A stretch of 64,000 nt of DNA from UBA5314 sp964635975 (GTDB lineage Bacteria; Bacillota; Syntrophomonadia; Syntrophomonadales; Syntrophomonadaceae): the NCBI GenBank assembly GCA_964635975.1, contig CAZWPO010000013.1:1-64000 (forward strand), in the 5' to 3' direction. The position numbers and the translations under genes are program-made. How positions within the stretch are numbered: the first letter of the stretch is position 1; the number at the start of each line of letters is the position of its first letter. This document shows positions 16,358 through 24,646 of the stretch, piece by piece. The notes below the pieces were generated by a model, which saw only the letters and a list, made by a program, of their open reading frames with translations, made no database searches and was not told the DNA's origin.

Positions 16358-17338
16358 TTAGTTCTGGGACAGCACATCCATTCTGGTCAATACCCAGTCA
16401 AAATCGCCATTGCTTACTACGCTGCCACAGTATTCACATTCTCCGGATGCGTTAATGCTGACATTGGCACCACAGTTGGGGCAGGTACTTACTACGGTAT
16501 TTTGCGCCAATCTGGTTAAAATTCCTTTCTTGCGACTCATGACCAGTTCGTATTCCATGAAGATTTCCAGGTTGGGGTCACCCTCCAGGACTTTTCCGGT
16601 ATTGTCATCTACGATATAGTCCTTGTAGCGGACCCTCATATATACGTCCAGGGATTCAGTAGCTCCATTATCATGGTAATCAGTTATCATGGTGCGTAGT
16701 ATGCCGATATCGTCGACTACATTAGTCGTATGGCTGTCGATCAGCTCCTGCAATTGACGGGCATGTGTATTAAAGAGCTCATCAGATTCAAAAGGACGAA
16801 CCTTTTTCCAATCCTTCGCCTGCCAGGCTTCCTGCAGCTGTATGAACATATTGTTGATTCGGGAGATAAACAGGTCCTCTGAAAATTCAGGATCGCGCTC
16901 CCGCAGTTCAGCTAGAGCCTGCCTCAGATAGGCCGGGTCTTTAACTGAAGCCATGTTCGTGACGGCGGCTTCTGTATCCATCATTGGAGCAGGAACTCCC
17001 GCGGTTCTCTTTTTCACAACCATCACAATGACAAGGATGATAATGATGATAACTACGATTGGTATGAAAATAAAAGCAAACAACAGCCCGCCAACCAGCC
17101 CCCCTGCTGAGGCCGAACCGCTGCTGCCCGATGTGCTGGTGGAACTGGAACTGCCACTATAGCTTTTGCTCGAAGAAGAAGACGAGCCCGATGACTTGGA
17201 GCTGCTGCTTGACGAAGATCCATGACTAGTGCTGTGCCCCACCGCGGCATCGACCACATTAACCAGGGTGAAGGAGCATAATACCAAGCAGGCAACGCAG
17301 ATCAATAATAGCTTGCTATGTTTCTTCAAGGAGATCAT
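16358..17338 (-). CDS. Tim44-like membrane protein with zinc ribbon, paralog 3
   Basis: A 326-aa paralog, the first of the three to be transcribed, 11 bases after the SPFH gene. Same order of parts: hydrophobic N-terminus, Ser-rich region (~35-80), a strongly Ile/Val-rich membrane helix (~88-110), Tim44-like domain, CPNCG/CEYCG ribbon. The closeness to the SPFH gene, and the zinc ribbons shared by all four proteins, suggest one membrane complex. In Bacillus the SPFH homologue YdjI works with membrane zinc-ribbon partners in envelope stress; whether that applies here is inference. Confidence 0.8.
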   Translation of the reverse strand: MISLKKHSKLLLICVACLVLCSFTLVNVVDAAVGHSTSHGSSSSSSSKSSGSSSSSSKSYSGSSSSTSTSGSSGSASAGGLVGGLLFAFIFIPIVVIIIIILVIVMVVKKRTAGVPAPMMDTEAAVTNMASVKDPAYLRQALAELRERDPEFSEDLFISRINNMFIQLQEAWQAKDWKKVRPFESDELFNTHARQLQELIDSHTTNVVDDIGILRTMITDYHDNGATESLDVYMRVRYKDYIVDDNTGKVLEGDPNLEIFMEYELVMSRKKGILTRLAQNTVVSTCPNCGANVSINASGECEYCGSVVSNGDFDWVLTRMDVLSQN

Positions 17339-17349
17339 GATATCACTCC

Positions 17350-18471
17350 CTATAATTTATTGCCGCAGTTGCTGCAGAAGGCGGCGCTTCCATCCAGCTT
17401 GGTGCCGCAGTTTGAGCAGAACTTGGCCTGCGGTGCTGCTGGAGCTTGAGGTGGCGCTGCCTTGGTACCGCAATTACTGCAGAACTGTGCTCCTGCTGCC
17501 AGGGCAAAGCCGCAAGCGGCGCAGGCAATCCCAGGAGCGGCGCCGGCTGCCCCGGGTGCTTGCGCTGCCGGTGGAGTCTGACCGGTTTGATTTAATGCTG
17601 TTCCCTGAGCGCCCATGGTTTGCGCAAATACCTGACCCATGGCCAAACCAGCTCCCATGCCCATACCGGCCTGCATCATACCAGCACCGCCGCCCTCGTT
17701 GCCTGCCGCTGTTTCCATTACATCCAACTGGCGGACACGGGTGTAATTATCCATTCCACCCATCATATTGATCCGGGTGCGCTCGTTGAGCATAGCCTGG
17801 ATCTCCTCAGGAAGAGAGATGTTGGCTATAGTAAGAATGGTCATTTCCAGCCCCAGGTTGGCAAAGCTTTCCTTAACAGCCGTCTTTAAGGCTTCGTTGA
17901 TAATATTGTAGTTGGCAGCCAGCTCGGCTACTGTGACTTTCTGCTGGGCGAGAATGGGTGCAAAGTGGGTTATGATAAATTCTTTCAATTGATCGCGCAC
18001 CGTGTCTACTTTGAATGTCTGGTTGGTGCTTGATACAGTGCTGACAAATATTTTGGGATCGGTTATAGCAAAAGCAAACGATCCAAAGGCGCGTAGCTGC
18101 ACTTGTTCGAACTTAGGATCAGAAACCAAGATAGGATGGGGAGTCCCCCACTTCTGGTCAAGCATCTGCTTGGTGTTCACGAAATACACGTCTGCCTTAA
18201 AGGGTGACTTGAAGCCATAGGCCCATCCCTTCAAATCCCCTAAAACCGGCAGGTTCTGAGTATTGAGAGCATGCGTACCTTCTCGAAAAACATCAGCTAT
18301 CTGGCCTTCGTTAACAAATACAGCTGCCTGACCTGGACGGACAACCAGCTTACCACCGTTTTGGATCTCATTATCCTGCATGGGGAACTTGTAGACCAGA
18401 GTATCCTGTGTATTGTCTTCCCATTCGATAATGTCAAGAAATTGTTTGGATACAAAATCAAAGAGGCCCAA
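17350..18471 (-). CDS. SPFH/band-7 (YdjI-like) protein with C-terminal zinc ribbons
   Basis: A 373-aa protein. Residues ~1-230 form the SPFH 'virion core' type domain (MGLFDFVSKQFLDIIEW, VVRPGQAAVFVNEGQ). A Gly/Met/Ala-rich middle follows (~255-300), then two C-terminal zinc ribbons (CAACG...CSNCG, CSNCG...CSNCG). There is no N-terminal membrane helix, so it probably sits on the inner membrane face as an oligomer. It starts at TTG behind AAAGGAG. It leads a four-gene minus-strand group with the three Tim44-like genes. Confidence 0.88.
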   Translation of the reverse strand: MGLFDFVSKQFLDIIEWEDNTQDTLVYKFPMQDNEIQNGGKLVVRPGQAAVFVNEGQIADVFREGTHALNTQNLPVLGDLKGWAYGFKSPFKADVYFVNTKQMLDQKWGTPHPILVSDPKFEQVQLRAFGSFAFAITDPKIFVSTVSSTNQTFKVDTVRDQLKEFIITHFAPILAQQKVTVAELAANYNIINEALKTAVKESFANLGLEMTILTIANISLPEEIQAMLNERTRINMMGGMDNYTRVRQLDVMETAAGNEGGGAGMMQAGMGMGAGLAMGQVFAQTMGAQGTALNQTGQTPPAAQAPGAAGAAPGIACAACGFALAAGAQFCSNCGTKAAPPQAPAAPQAKFCSNCGTKLDGSAAFCSNCGNKL

Positions 18472-18766
18472 GGTAATATTCTCCTTTCTCCCATATAAAT
18501 TCGGGTTCGACTATAATCGCTATATATAACAATTATCGGTCGAAATATTGTATTTGTTAATACCCTTCCTTAAAACTTTAACAAACAGGTTGCCGCAACT
18601 GCCATAAGCAATTATGCTCTTAGATATGCTTCCTGCTCCAATATATGCGTCTGATCACAAGGTATGGCATATATATTACAATTTCATTGACCGTTCGGCT
18701 CAATGCCCGGCTAAAATATATATAATAAGCCGAGTGTCTTTAGCCAGGTATCAGGAGGTATTAACG

Positions 18767-19453
18767 GTGGATAAGCACAAACTGCATCTACAGGAGCAAT
18801 TCGACGCCGCTGCTCGCATCTATGATCAACAGAGAAGAAAACTGATTCCCTGTTTTGATGATTTTTACGGTACTGCAGTGGATTTAGCACAGATGGCCGA
18901 TCCCGGAGGGGAGATACTGGATCTAGGAGCTGGAACCGGTATTTTGTCATCCTTGATTTTCAAGAAATTCCCGCAGGCCAGCTTTACCCTAATTGATTTG
19001 TCAGAGCAGATGCTGGATATAGCCCGCAGCAGGTTCACCCACGCTGAAAGGTTCCGCTTCGTCACAGCTGATTTTGCAGACTACGCTTTTGGGCAAACCT
19101 TCGGACTGGTGGTATCTTCATTATCCATTCATCACCTTGACAGCAAGGAGAAGAGATCTCTCTACAGGAATTTGTTTGACATCTTGGAACCGGGGGGAAC
19201 TTTCATAAATGCTGACCAGGTGCTGGGAGTCGATCCTGCCATAGAAAAGCTCTACAAAGAGCACTGGAAAAACGCGGTGGAAAACAGTGGTCTATCAGGT
19301 GACAAAATAAGGGAAGCTTATCAGCGCACCCTTCTTGATAAAACGGATACTGCTGACGATCAAATAAACTGGCTTTTACAGGCAGGCTTCAATCCCGTTG
19401 ATCTGGTATACAAAGCATACAGTTTCGCGGTATTTTATGCCCTCAAACCATAA
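18767..19453 (+). CDS. class I SAM-dependent methyltransferase
   Basis: A 228-aa methyltransferase with motif I ILDLGAGTGI, the acidic residue in TLIDLSEQML, and SSLSIHHLD at motif IV, followed by LEPGGTFINAD. The target (small molecule or other) cannot be told. The GTG at 18767 lies 8 bases after AGGAGG, so the 51 codons before it in the frame are dropped; that upstream part is AT-rich and lacks family features. It is transcribed away from the SPFH cluster, with a ~295-base gap holding both promoters. Confidence 0.85.
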   Translation: MDKHKLHLQEQFDAAARIYDQQRRKLIPCFDDFYGTAVDLAQMADPGGEILDLGAGTGILSSLIFKKFPQASFTLIDLSEQMLDIARSRFTHAERFRFVTADFADYAFGQTFGLVVSSLSIHHLDSKEKRSLYRNLFDILEPGGTFINADQVLGVDPAIEKLYKEHWKNAVENSGLSGDKIREAYQRTLLDKTDTADDQINWLLQAGFNPVDLVYKAYSFAVFYALKP

Positions 19454-19487
19454 CCCGACTCCCCGAATAGATCGCCGCACCATACTG

Positions 19488-19733
19488 CTAATCATATATC
19501 TTATAGAGCTGCCAATTTCCTTCGACAAGGTCCTGATATATTTCCACCACCTGACCTTTCTCAAGAAATAGTCGGTAAAACATTTTCTCATTTTCGCCCA
19601 CCCACCACCGTCCGGTATCAGCCCAGCAATCCAGCTGATCAGCAACCGCATGCCATCCATCATACAGCAGGACTTTTTGGGGATTTCCCTGTTGATCGAG
19701 TTTGACCTGGTTCGGCCTGTCGACAATTTTCAC
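19488..19733 (-). CDS. DUF6504-like small protein
   Basis: An 81-aa protein. Its central WADTGRWWVGENEKMFYRLFL and the C-terminal IYDQ-like end (WQLYKIYD) recall the DUF6504 family seen near DNA-repair polymerase genes in other bacteria; family assignment is from memory. The GTG at 19733 follows GAGGTGG by about 6 bases; the ATG six codons upstream has no ribosome site. It stands alone, convergent with the methyltransferase. Function unknown. Confidence 0.65.
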   Translation of the reverse strand: MKIVDRPNQVKLDQQGNPQKVLLYDGWHAVADQLDCWADTGRWWVGENEKMFYRLFLEKGQVVEIYQDLVEGNWQLYKIYD

Positions 19734-19976
19734 AAGCGCCACCTCGAACATGTGTTTGGTATTCTTATTATATTATTTATTCCCGCAGTTTTTCAATAGT
19801 GTCTTCTGCTCCAACTTGAGCAGGCCCGGCCTGGATATTCGCTAATTTTGCCTATTATTCTTTACAGTAATTTTTTTTGTTTTTAAGCCCTTGTTAATAT
19901 AGCTTTCAGCTTCTGTTCAGTAAGTGGCGTTATATTAGGTTTGTGAAATAAAATGAAAGGAAGGTGCTCTAAATCT

Positions 19977-20396
19977 ATGTTTCGTAAAACCATGCTTGGC
20001 GGCGCCCTCGTATTGGGCCTACTTCTGGCTGCAGCCTTCGGGTTTTCGGCTTTTGCCGAAGAAGACGCGAGCGACACGCGTGCCGACAAAATGAAGGAAG
20101 CTTATCAGACATTTATTACCAAACTGGCTGAAAATCTCAACATTGATGAGTCTGAACTGGAGGCAGCTCTTGAAGAGACTCAGGAGGATATTCTGGCTGA
20201 ACAGGTGGAAAACGGTGTAATCACCCAGGAGCAGGCTGATAAAATGTCTGAAAGGGGTTTTAACTTCGGCTGCATAAGCGGCCGCGGAGGTCCTCCTCCC
20301 GATGGACAGAAAGGTCCGGGCGGACCATGTGGTCCAGGTGGACATGGCGGCCCAGAGCGTCAAGATGATGCTTTCTCTTCATCTTCGGGATCTTAA
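19977..20396 (+). CDS. secreted DUF2680/YckD-like protein
   Basis: A 139-aa protein with a signal peptide (MFRKTMLGGALVLGLLLAAA, cleavage near AFA). It then has an acidic helical part: a LAENLNIDESELEAALEE segment, then GVITQEQADKM. This helix-pair pattern is typical of the YckD/DUF2680 group. The C-terminal 40 residues are Gly/Pro-rich with GGP repeats and end in Ser. GGAAGG stands about 10 bases before ATG 19977. It is followed by a long palindrome (20416-20460). Function is unknown; it is probably on the outer face. Confidence 0.7.
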   Translation: MFRKTMLGGALVLGLLLAAAFGFSAFAEEDASDTRADKMKEAYQTFITKLAENLNIDESELEAALEETQEDILAEQVENGVITQEQADKMSERGFNFGCISGRGGPPPDGQKGPGGPCGPGGHGGPERQDDAFSSSSGS

Positions 20397-20415
20397 AATC
20401 AACTCGACTGAACCT

Positions 20416-20460
20416 GACTTAGCTGGGCTCTCCCCTACTGGGGGGTGGCTCAGCTAAGTC
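20416..20460. terminator. 45-base palindrome between convergent genes
   Basis: GACTTAGCTG...CAGCTAAGTC with an inner CCCC/GGGG stem. It lacks a clear T-run on either side. It could terminate the YckD-like gene and the facing TIGR02328 gene. Confidence 0.45.
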
Positions 20461-20477
20461 TGTCAAAGTTGGCAGAC
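20458..20477 (-). repeat. conserved-loop hairpin, copy A
   Basis: GTCTG-TCAAAGTTGG-CAGAC (plus strand) just 3' of the TIGR02328 gene. A hairpin with the same loop but a different stem lies 3' of metK at 40649-40673. In both cases a GC-rich palindrome follows in the direction of transcription. Confidence 0.5.
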
Positions 20478-20486
20478 AGTCATCTT

Positions 20487-20870
20487 TTATAAATCTGGCT
20501 CAATCATGATCCCCTTGCGGGCAAGATTCTCCAGACACTCAATCAAATAGCCGTCGTTATGCTCCGGATAAATGGTAGGACCCTGTACGGTGACCCGAAC
20601 GTAGTCGCCTTCTTCATAAGGCAGACAATTTCTTCCCCTGTATAGTGGATCATTCCAATCCTGGCTGGTTCGATAACCTCTCCTGCGCATCTCTTCCATT
20701 ACCTTCAGATGAAATTGATAGAGATAATCCGGCCCATGCCCGAATACATAATCCACTACCGAATGCTTTTTACCCCAGGAGTTTCCACGGAGCGCGCAGC
20801 ACTCCCGGTGCTGCCCCAGCAGTTGAGCATTGGGCAGCGAAGCAATAATTCTCTCATGCCATAGGCGCAT
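20487..20870 (-). CDS. TIGR02328 family / pyrimidine-dimer glycosylase-like protein
   Basis: A 127-aa protein matching the small family related to T4 endonuclease V (PF03013/TIGR02328), proposed to act on DNA lesions. Conserved pieces: MRLWHERIIASLP, LLGQHRECCALRGNSWGKKHSVVDYVF, HLKVMEEMRRRGY. The N-terminal Arg/His and the LLGQHRE block fit the family's active-site region, but activity is unproven for this branch. GGGGGG stands 7 bases before ATG 20870, so the 33-residue longer form is not used. It stands alone. Confidence 0.8.
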   Translation of the reverse strand: MRLWHERIIASLPNAQLLGQHRECCALRGNSWGKKHSVVDYVFGHGPDYLYQFHLKVMEEMRRRGYRTSQDWNDPLYRGRNCLPYEEGDYVRVTVQGPTIYPEHNDGYLIECLENLARKGIMIEPDL

Positions 20871-21033
20871 CGATATTCCCCCCGGACATCTCAAACGGCG
20901 TTCCGCATAACAATTACTTAATTGATCGCAGCTGAAATACGATATTAGAATCATCCGGCCCAAGATCAATTGAAGATGATTATGAGTACATTATGCGGCC
21001 TTTATTCTATGGTTTATTGAGGGTGATTTTTAT

Positions 21034-21111
21034 ATGTATCTAGGACTGTTTCTTTTTGGAGTCGCTTGTTTCATGCTGTACTCGCAGGTGATAAGGCGCA
21101 CTCAGAAATAG
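21034..21111 (+). CDS. 25-aa single-pass small membrane protein
   Basis: An ATG 7 bases after GAGGGTGA opens a 25-codon frame. The product is a hydrophobic helix (MYLGLFLFGVACFMLY) ending in a positively charged tail SQVIRRTQK, so it would be one membrane pass with the C-terminus inside. An intrinsic terminator follows at 21158-21182, giving a full gene layout. No family is recognised; small membrane proteins of this kind often modulate larger membrane complexes. Confidence 0.5.
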   Translation: MYLGLFLFGVACFMLYSQVIRRTQK

Positions 21112-21157
21112 TAGTAATTCCTCACAAAAAGCTTTCAAAGACCCCAGAAAAGACTAA

Positions 21158-21182
21158 GGGAGGCCTAAACCTCCCGTTTTTT
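21158..21182 (+). terminator. intrinsic terminator after the 25-aa gene
   Basis: GGGAGG-CCTAAA-CCTCCC followed by G and six T. Confidence 0.75.
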
Positions 21183-21185
21183 CTA

Positions 21186-21272
21186 TGGTGCGGATGAAGG
21201 GACTTGAACCCCCACAGCCTTGCGACTACATGGACCTGAACCATGCGCGTCTGCCAATTCCGCCACATCCGC
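21186..21272 (-). tRNA. tRNA-Leu (anticodon CAG)
   Basis: An 87-nt class II tRNA with the CCA end encoded. Acceptor stem GCGGATG/CATCCGC; D-arm GGCGGAATTGGCAGACGC; anticodon stem CATGG/CCATG around loop TTCAGGT, so the anticodon is CAG and reads CUG. The variable arm is long (TAGTCGCAAGGCTGT), and the T-arm carries GGGTTCAAGTCCC. It is the only tRNA seen in the window. Confidence 0.95.
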
Positions 21273-21407
21273 ATATCATCAGCAATTGAAATTATATTAT
21301 AAGCTGTAGGTGCTTGTCAAGAATCAATACCCTTCTATTTTGCCTGCCAAAAATAGCCGGCGCTGGCATAGTATAACCATATTCTGCGCCTATTGAGCGA
21401 TCAGGGT

Positions 21408-22139
21408 TCACCAATCGCGCTCGCTGCCGCCCCCACCGCCGGACCCGCCACCTCCAAATCCGCCGCCGCCACCGCCAAATCCACCACCGCCGAAGGGTCC
21501 CCATATGAATATGCCATGGCGGGCCAGAAAGATACTAATTATCAGGAAAAATATTATTCCGATAATTTGGGTCCAGCTTGCCGTCCGGGTGTTTCTAACC
21601 GGACTGGCACCTGTCTTCCCCTGCTCGATTCGCTTGATCGACAGGCCGTATTCCTGGTTAACTTCCTCCAGTAATGCGTTATAGGTGCTTATTATCCCGG
21701 CATCATAATTTCCTTTGGCGAAATTCGGCAGCAATTTTTCATCGAGTATCCGCCCGGTCTTGCCATCGGGCAGCCTTCCTTCCAATCCGTAGCCAACCTC
21801 GATCCTGGTTCTGCGCTCCTTCAGCGCCACTAATACCAGCACGCCGTTGTTCTTGTTTTTATCTCCTATTCCCCAATCCCTGAATAGCTGCAGAGCATAT
21901 TCGCTTATAGGTACATCTTCAAGGGTGGCTACTGTCACAACCACTATCTGGGCACCGCTTTGCGCCTGTAAAGTCCTGCCGTTCTCAGCGATAGCCTTTT
22001 CAGTAGACTCGGCCAGTATTCCAGCCTGATCCAGACAATAGAAATCCGCAGGCGGCTGGAGCATGGCTGCTGCCGCCAGATTGCTGTGAATCAAAACACA
22101 TATCAGCAACAGGCTTAATAGGAACCCCCGCTTTTTCAT
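21408..22139 (-). CDS. TPM-domain membrane protein (YgcG-like)
   Basis: A 243-aa protein with a signal peptide (~1-25), a TPM_phosphatase domain outside the cell (~30-160; DQAGILAESTEKAI, ALQLFRDWGIG, RIEVGYGLEGRLPDG), a membrane helix (~190-210) and a Gly-rich cytoplasmic tail (GGGGFGGGG repeats) ending SERDW. This tail is typical of YgcG homologues. GAGGGG precedes the ATG. It lies 27 bases after lemA, a pairing seen in many bacteria, where the two are thought to act together at the membrane; phosphatase activity is not established. Confidence 0.88.
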   Translation of the reverse strand: MKKRGFLLSLLLICVLIHSNLAAAAMLQPPADFYCLDQAGILAESTEKAIAENGRTLQAQSGAQIVVVTVATLEDVPISEYALQLFRDWGIGDKNKNNGVLVLVALKERRTRIEVGYGLEGRLPDGKTGRILDEKLLPNFAKGNYDAGIISTYNALLEEVNQEYGLSIKRIEQGKTGASPVRNTRTASWTQIIGIIFFLIISIFLARHGIFIWGPFGGGGFGGGGGGFGGGGSGGGGGSERDW

Positions 22140-22166
22140 ACTGCCCCTCCTTACGGGGTTTTAGAA

Positions 22167-22724
22167 CTAAAAACTGACCTTTGGCACTTGTTTGGCTTCT
22201 TCACTGGCTTTGAAATAATCCCTGGCCGAAAAACCAGCCATATTGGCCACCAGGTTGGTGGGAAACTTTTTGATCCTGGTATTGTACACCTGTACCGCAT
22301 CATTGTAGTCCTTGCGGGCTACGGCCAGGCGGTTTTCGGTACCGGCCAGTTCATCAGACAACTGCCTGAAATTGGCGTCTGACTTCAGGGCAGGGTATTG
22401 CTCAACTATAACCAGCAAGCGTGACAATGCAGAACTCAGTTCGCTGTCGGCCTGGGCCTTGTCAGCAACTGTATTAGCACCTGCCAGCTTGGCGCGGGCT
22501 TCTGCCACTTGCGTAAAAATCGCTTTTTCTTGAGCGGCATATGCTTTGGTGGTCTCAACCACATTGGGAATCAGGTCGTTTCTGCGCTGCAGTTGATTAT
22601 CTATTTGGCTTAATTTGCTGTCGATATTCTCATTGGCAGTTACCAGTCCATTGTACATAGATACCCCACTGACGATAGACAGGACCAGGATGCCCAGAAC
22701 AACCCATAATCCAATTCGACTCAT
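22167..22724 (-). CDS. lemA: LemA family protein
   Basis: A 185-aa protein with an N-terminal membrane anchor (~5-22) and a long four-helix LemA domain (SKLSQIDNQLQRRNDLIPNVVETTKAYA, NTRIKKFPTNLVANMAGF). LemA proteins have one membrane pass with the N-terminus usually outside; the role is unknown. Length is normal. It is the first gene of a two-gene minus-strand operon with the TPM-domain gene. Confidence 0.93.
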   Translation of the reverse strand: MSRIGLWVVLGILVLSIVSGVSMYNGLVTANENIDSKLSQIDNQLQRRNDLIPNVVETTKAYAAQEKAIFTQVAEARAKLAGANTVADKAQADSELSSALSRLLVIVEQYPALKSDANFRQLSDELAGTENRLAVARKDYNDAVQVYNTRIKKFPTNLVANMAGFSARDYFKASEEAKQVPKVSF

Positions 22725-22855
22725 TCATGATACCCCTTTCCATAAATATTGCGGCAAGGCCTTGCCATTGTCCTACATTTTACACTATTTATAAAATCAG
22801 GAGAACTAATTACATGGAAATCATTAGCACTCCTCGTAAGTTTGTAGCCATTTGT

Positions 22856-23812
22856 TCATGGATTGTCAGCTTGCCTTAACTTTCCCTGCCAGGTATTTTT
22901 CGCTTCCAGAGCCTGGTCGATGCTATTTAAAACCTCCCACTTCCTGAGGCTCCACTCGGGCCCCAAAAGCAGCTCCCTGGGGCTGTCTCCGGTCAGACGA
23001 TGAACCACCATGGTATCAGGCAGTATTTCTAATATCTCAATTACTAAATCCACATATTCCTCCTGGCTCAGAAAGGGAAATTCCTCTACCTGGTGCATTG
23101 CCGAAAGCGGCGTATCCTTTATCAGATGCAAGAGGTGCAGTTTTATTCCCTGCACCGGTAGTTCAGCAATGGCGCCAGCACTAGCCATCATATCTTCGCG
23201 AGTCTCCCCGGGAAGGCCTAGAATGAGATGAGCACAGGTCTCAATTCTCCTATCCTGAAGCTTATGCAATGATCTCAGAAAATCATCGAAGCTGTAACCC
23301 AGGTTGAAGCGTCTGGAGCTTTTCTCATGTATACTCTGCAGCCCCAGTTCGACCCACATATAAGCGGACCGGTTCACCTCCTCCAGGACATCCATCACGC
23401 CATCTCCCAGGCAATCCGGCCGAGTCGCGATCGCTAACCCAACCACGCCTTCCCAGCCCAATGCCTCCCTGTATAAGTCGGATAGTTCTTCGGGCGGAGC
23501 ATATGTATTGCTAAAAGCCTGAAAATATGGAATATATTTGGCCCGGGGCCATTTCCGGTGCATTATGTCCCTTACTTCATTGAACTGCTCACTGATGGGA
23601 GTCCCCCTCTTTCCGGCAAAATCTCCTGACCCGCGCGAGCTGCAGAATAGACAGCCTTCTCTTGAAAGGGTGCCGTCACGGTTAGGGCAGGTAAACCCCG
23701 CATCCAGGGCAACCTTGAAAACCTTCTGCCCAAATTTCCGTCGGAGGAAATGGTTGAGGCTTAGATATCGTTTTCCATTCCAAAACCTGGATTCATTATC
23801 CTGTCTATTCAC
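22856..23812 (-). CDS. TIGR01212 family radical SAM protein (YhcC-like)
   Basis: A 318-aa radical SAM enzyme. The cluster ligands are in TCPNRDGTLSREGCLFC, the longer-spaced CxnCxxC typical of this family, followed by SRGSGDFAG. Other conserved blocks are YFQAFSNTYAP, ATRPDCLGDGVMD, and GLPGETREDMM. The role is unknown, with tRNA modification suggested for relatives. The GTG at 23812 lies 8 bases after GGGAGG, and WNGKRYLSLN, the usual family N-terminus, follows soon after, so the 48-codon upstream extension is rejected. Confidence 0.9.
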   Translation of the reverse strand: MNRQDNESRFWNGKRYLSLNHFLRRKFGQKVFKVALDAGFTCPNRDGTLSREGCLFCSSRGSGDFAGKRGTPISEQFNEVRDIMHRKWPRAKYIPYFQAFSNTYAPPEELSDLYREALGWEGVVGLAIATRPDCLGDGVMDVLEEVNRSAYMWVELGLQSIHEKSSRRFNLGYSFDDFLRSLHKLQDRRIETCAHLILGLPGETREDMMASAGAIAELPVQGIKLHLLHLIKDTPLSAMHQVEEFPFLSQEEYVDLVIEILEILPDTMVVHRLTGDSPRELLLGPEWSLRKWEVLNSIDQALEAKNTWQGKLRQADNP

Positions 23813-23921
23813 ATACCCTGCCTCCCTGAAAATATGATATAATTCTTTCAAATTTATGATCGCACTGCAAGCGATCCGCTTCTTTTGACGAGTCATTTCA
23901 GGTTTTTTGGAGGTAGCCAGC

Positions 23922-24458
23922 ATGAAATCCGAGTTTAAAAAGGAATATATAGCCATAGTTATCGTTGTAGTTTTAGCCGCAGCAATCCTGTACTACTGGT
24001 CGAACCGCCACCCCATACCGTTTGTTATAAACGAGCCCGCAACTCCCCTGGTCCTGGACAGCGAAGACTTTGTTCTTAAAAACAGTTTAGGAAGCATCAA
24101 GGTGGGAAGCTCCAGCTATGAAGATGTAGTAGCCTGTTACCCCAAGGGAAAGAACCTGGGGCTCAGCACCCTGTATCGGCCGGAAGGAAAGTCGCTTTTG
24201 TTTGAATTCGGCAAAAAAGACAATCTCTTGATCGTGGCTCACATTGAAGAGGCAGGTCTGAGCACTTACCGGGGTATCGCGCTGGGCGATTCCCTTGACA
24301 AGGTCGAGACGGCCTATGGACCTCTTTATACATCGGTAGGTACAGGTCAGGACGAAAATGTGGATATAGTTTACGGCAAAGGCAATAAAATCGTATTCAA
24401 AATAATAGACCATAAGGTGAGCAAAATCGTTGTCCAGCACGATGCCGTAACCATTTAG
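23922..24458 (+). CDS. membrane-anchored hypothetical protein
   Basis: A 178-aa protein with one N-terminal membrane helix (~9-26) and an outer domain of about 140 residues. The domain shows two related halves, each with a G(x)S/D..(D)KVE/V..YG/P pattern (KVGSSSYEDVVACYP; ALGDSLDKVETAYGP), which recalls BamE/SmpA-like or DUF4309-like folds. I do not recognise the family with confidence. GGAGG stands 8 bases before ATG 23922. It stands alone, convergent with ribH. Confidence 0.65.
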   Translation: MKSEFKKEYIAIVIVVVLAAAILYYWSNRHPIPFVINEPATPLVLDSEDFVLKNSLGSIKVGSSSYEDVVACYPKGKNLGLSTLYRPEGKSLLFEFGKKDNLLIVAHIEEAGLSTYRGIALGDSLDKVETAYGPLYTSVGTGQDENVDIVYGKGNKIVFKIIDHKVSKIVVQHDAVTI

Positions 24459-24582
24459 GCGTCGGCAGCAAGGATTTTCAATTACTGCCCATCCTTCCAT
24501 TTCCACCATTTGAGCAGTTCAGTGTCCGGATGCGCTGGAACAGTTTCAGTAGCCTAACATCCAGGTCTTTGCTAATGAACTG

Positions 24583-24618
24583 AAAGAAAAATGGGCAGGA
24601 ATAGGGGTGCCCTGCCCA
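24583..24618 (-). terminator. terminator of the riboflavin operon
   Basis: GGGCAGG/CCTGCCC stem followed on the minus strand by ATTTTTCTTTC, 30 bases after the ribH stop. Confidence 0.75.
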
Positions 24619-24646
24619 CTGTCCTTATCCCGCAATCAATCGAATG

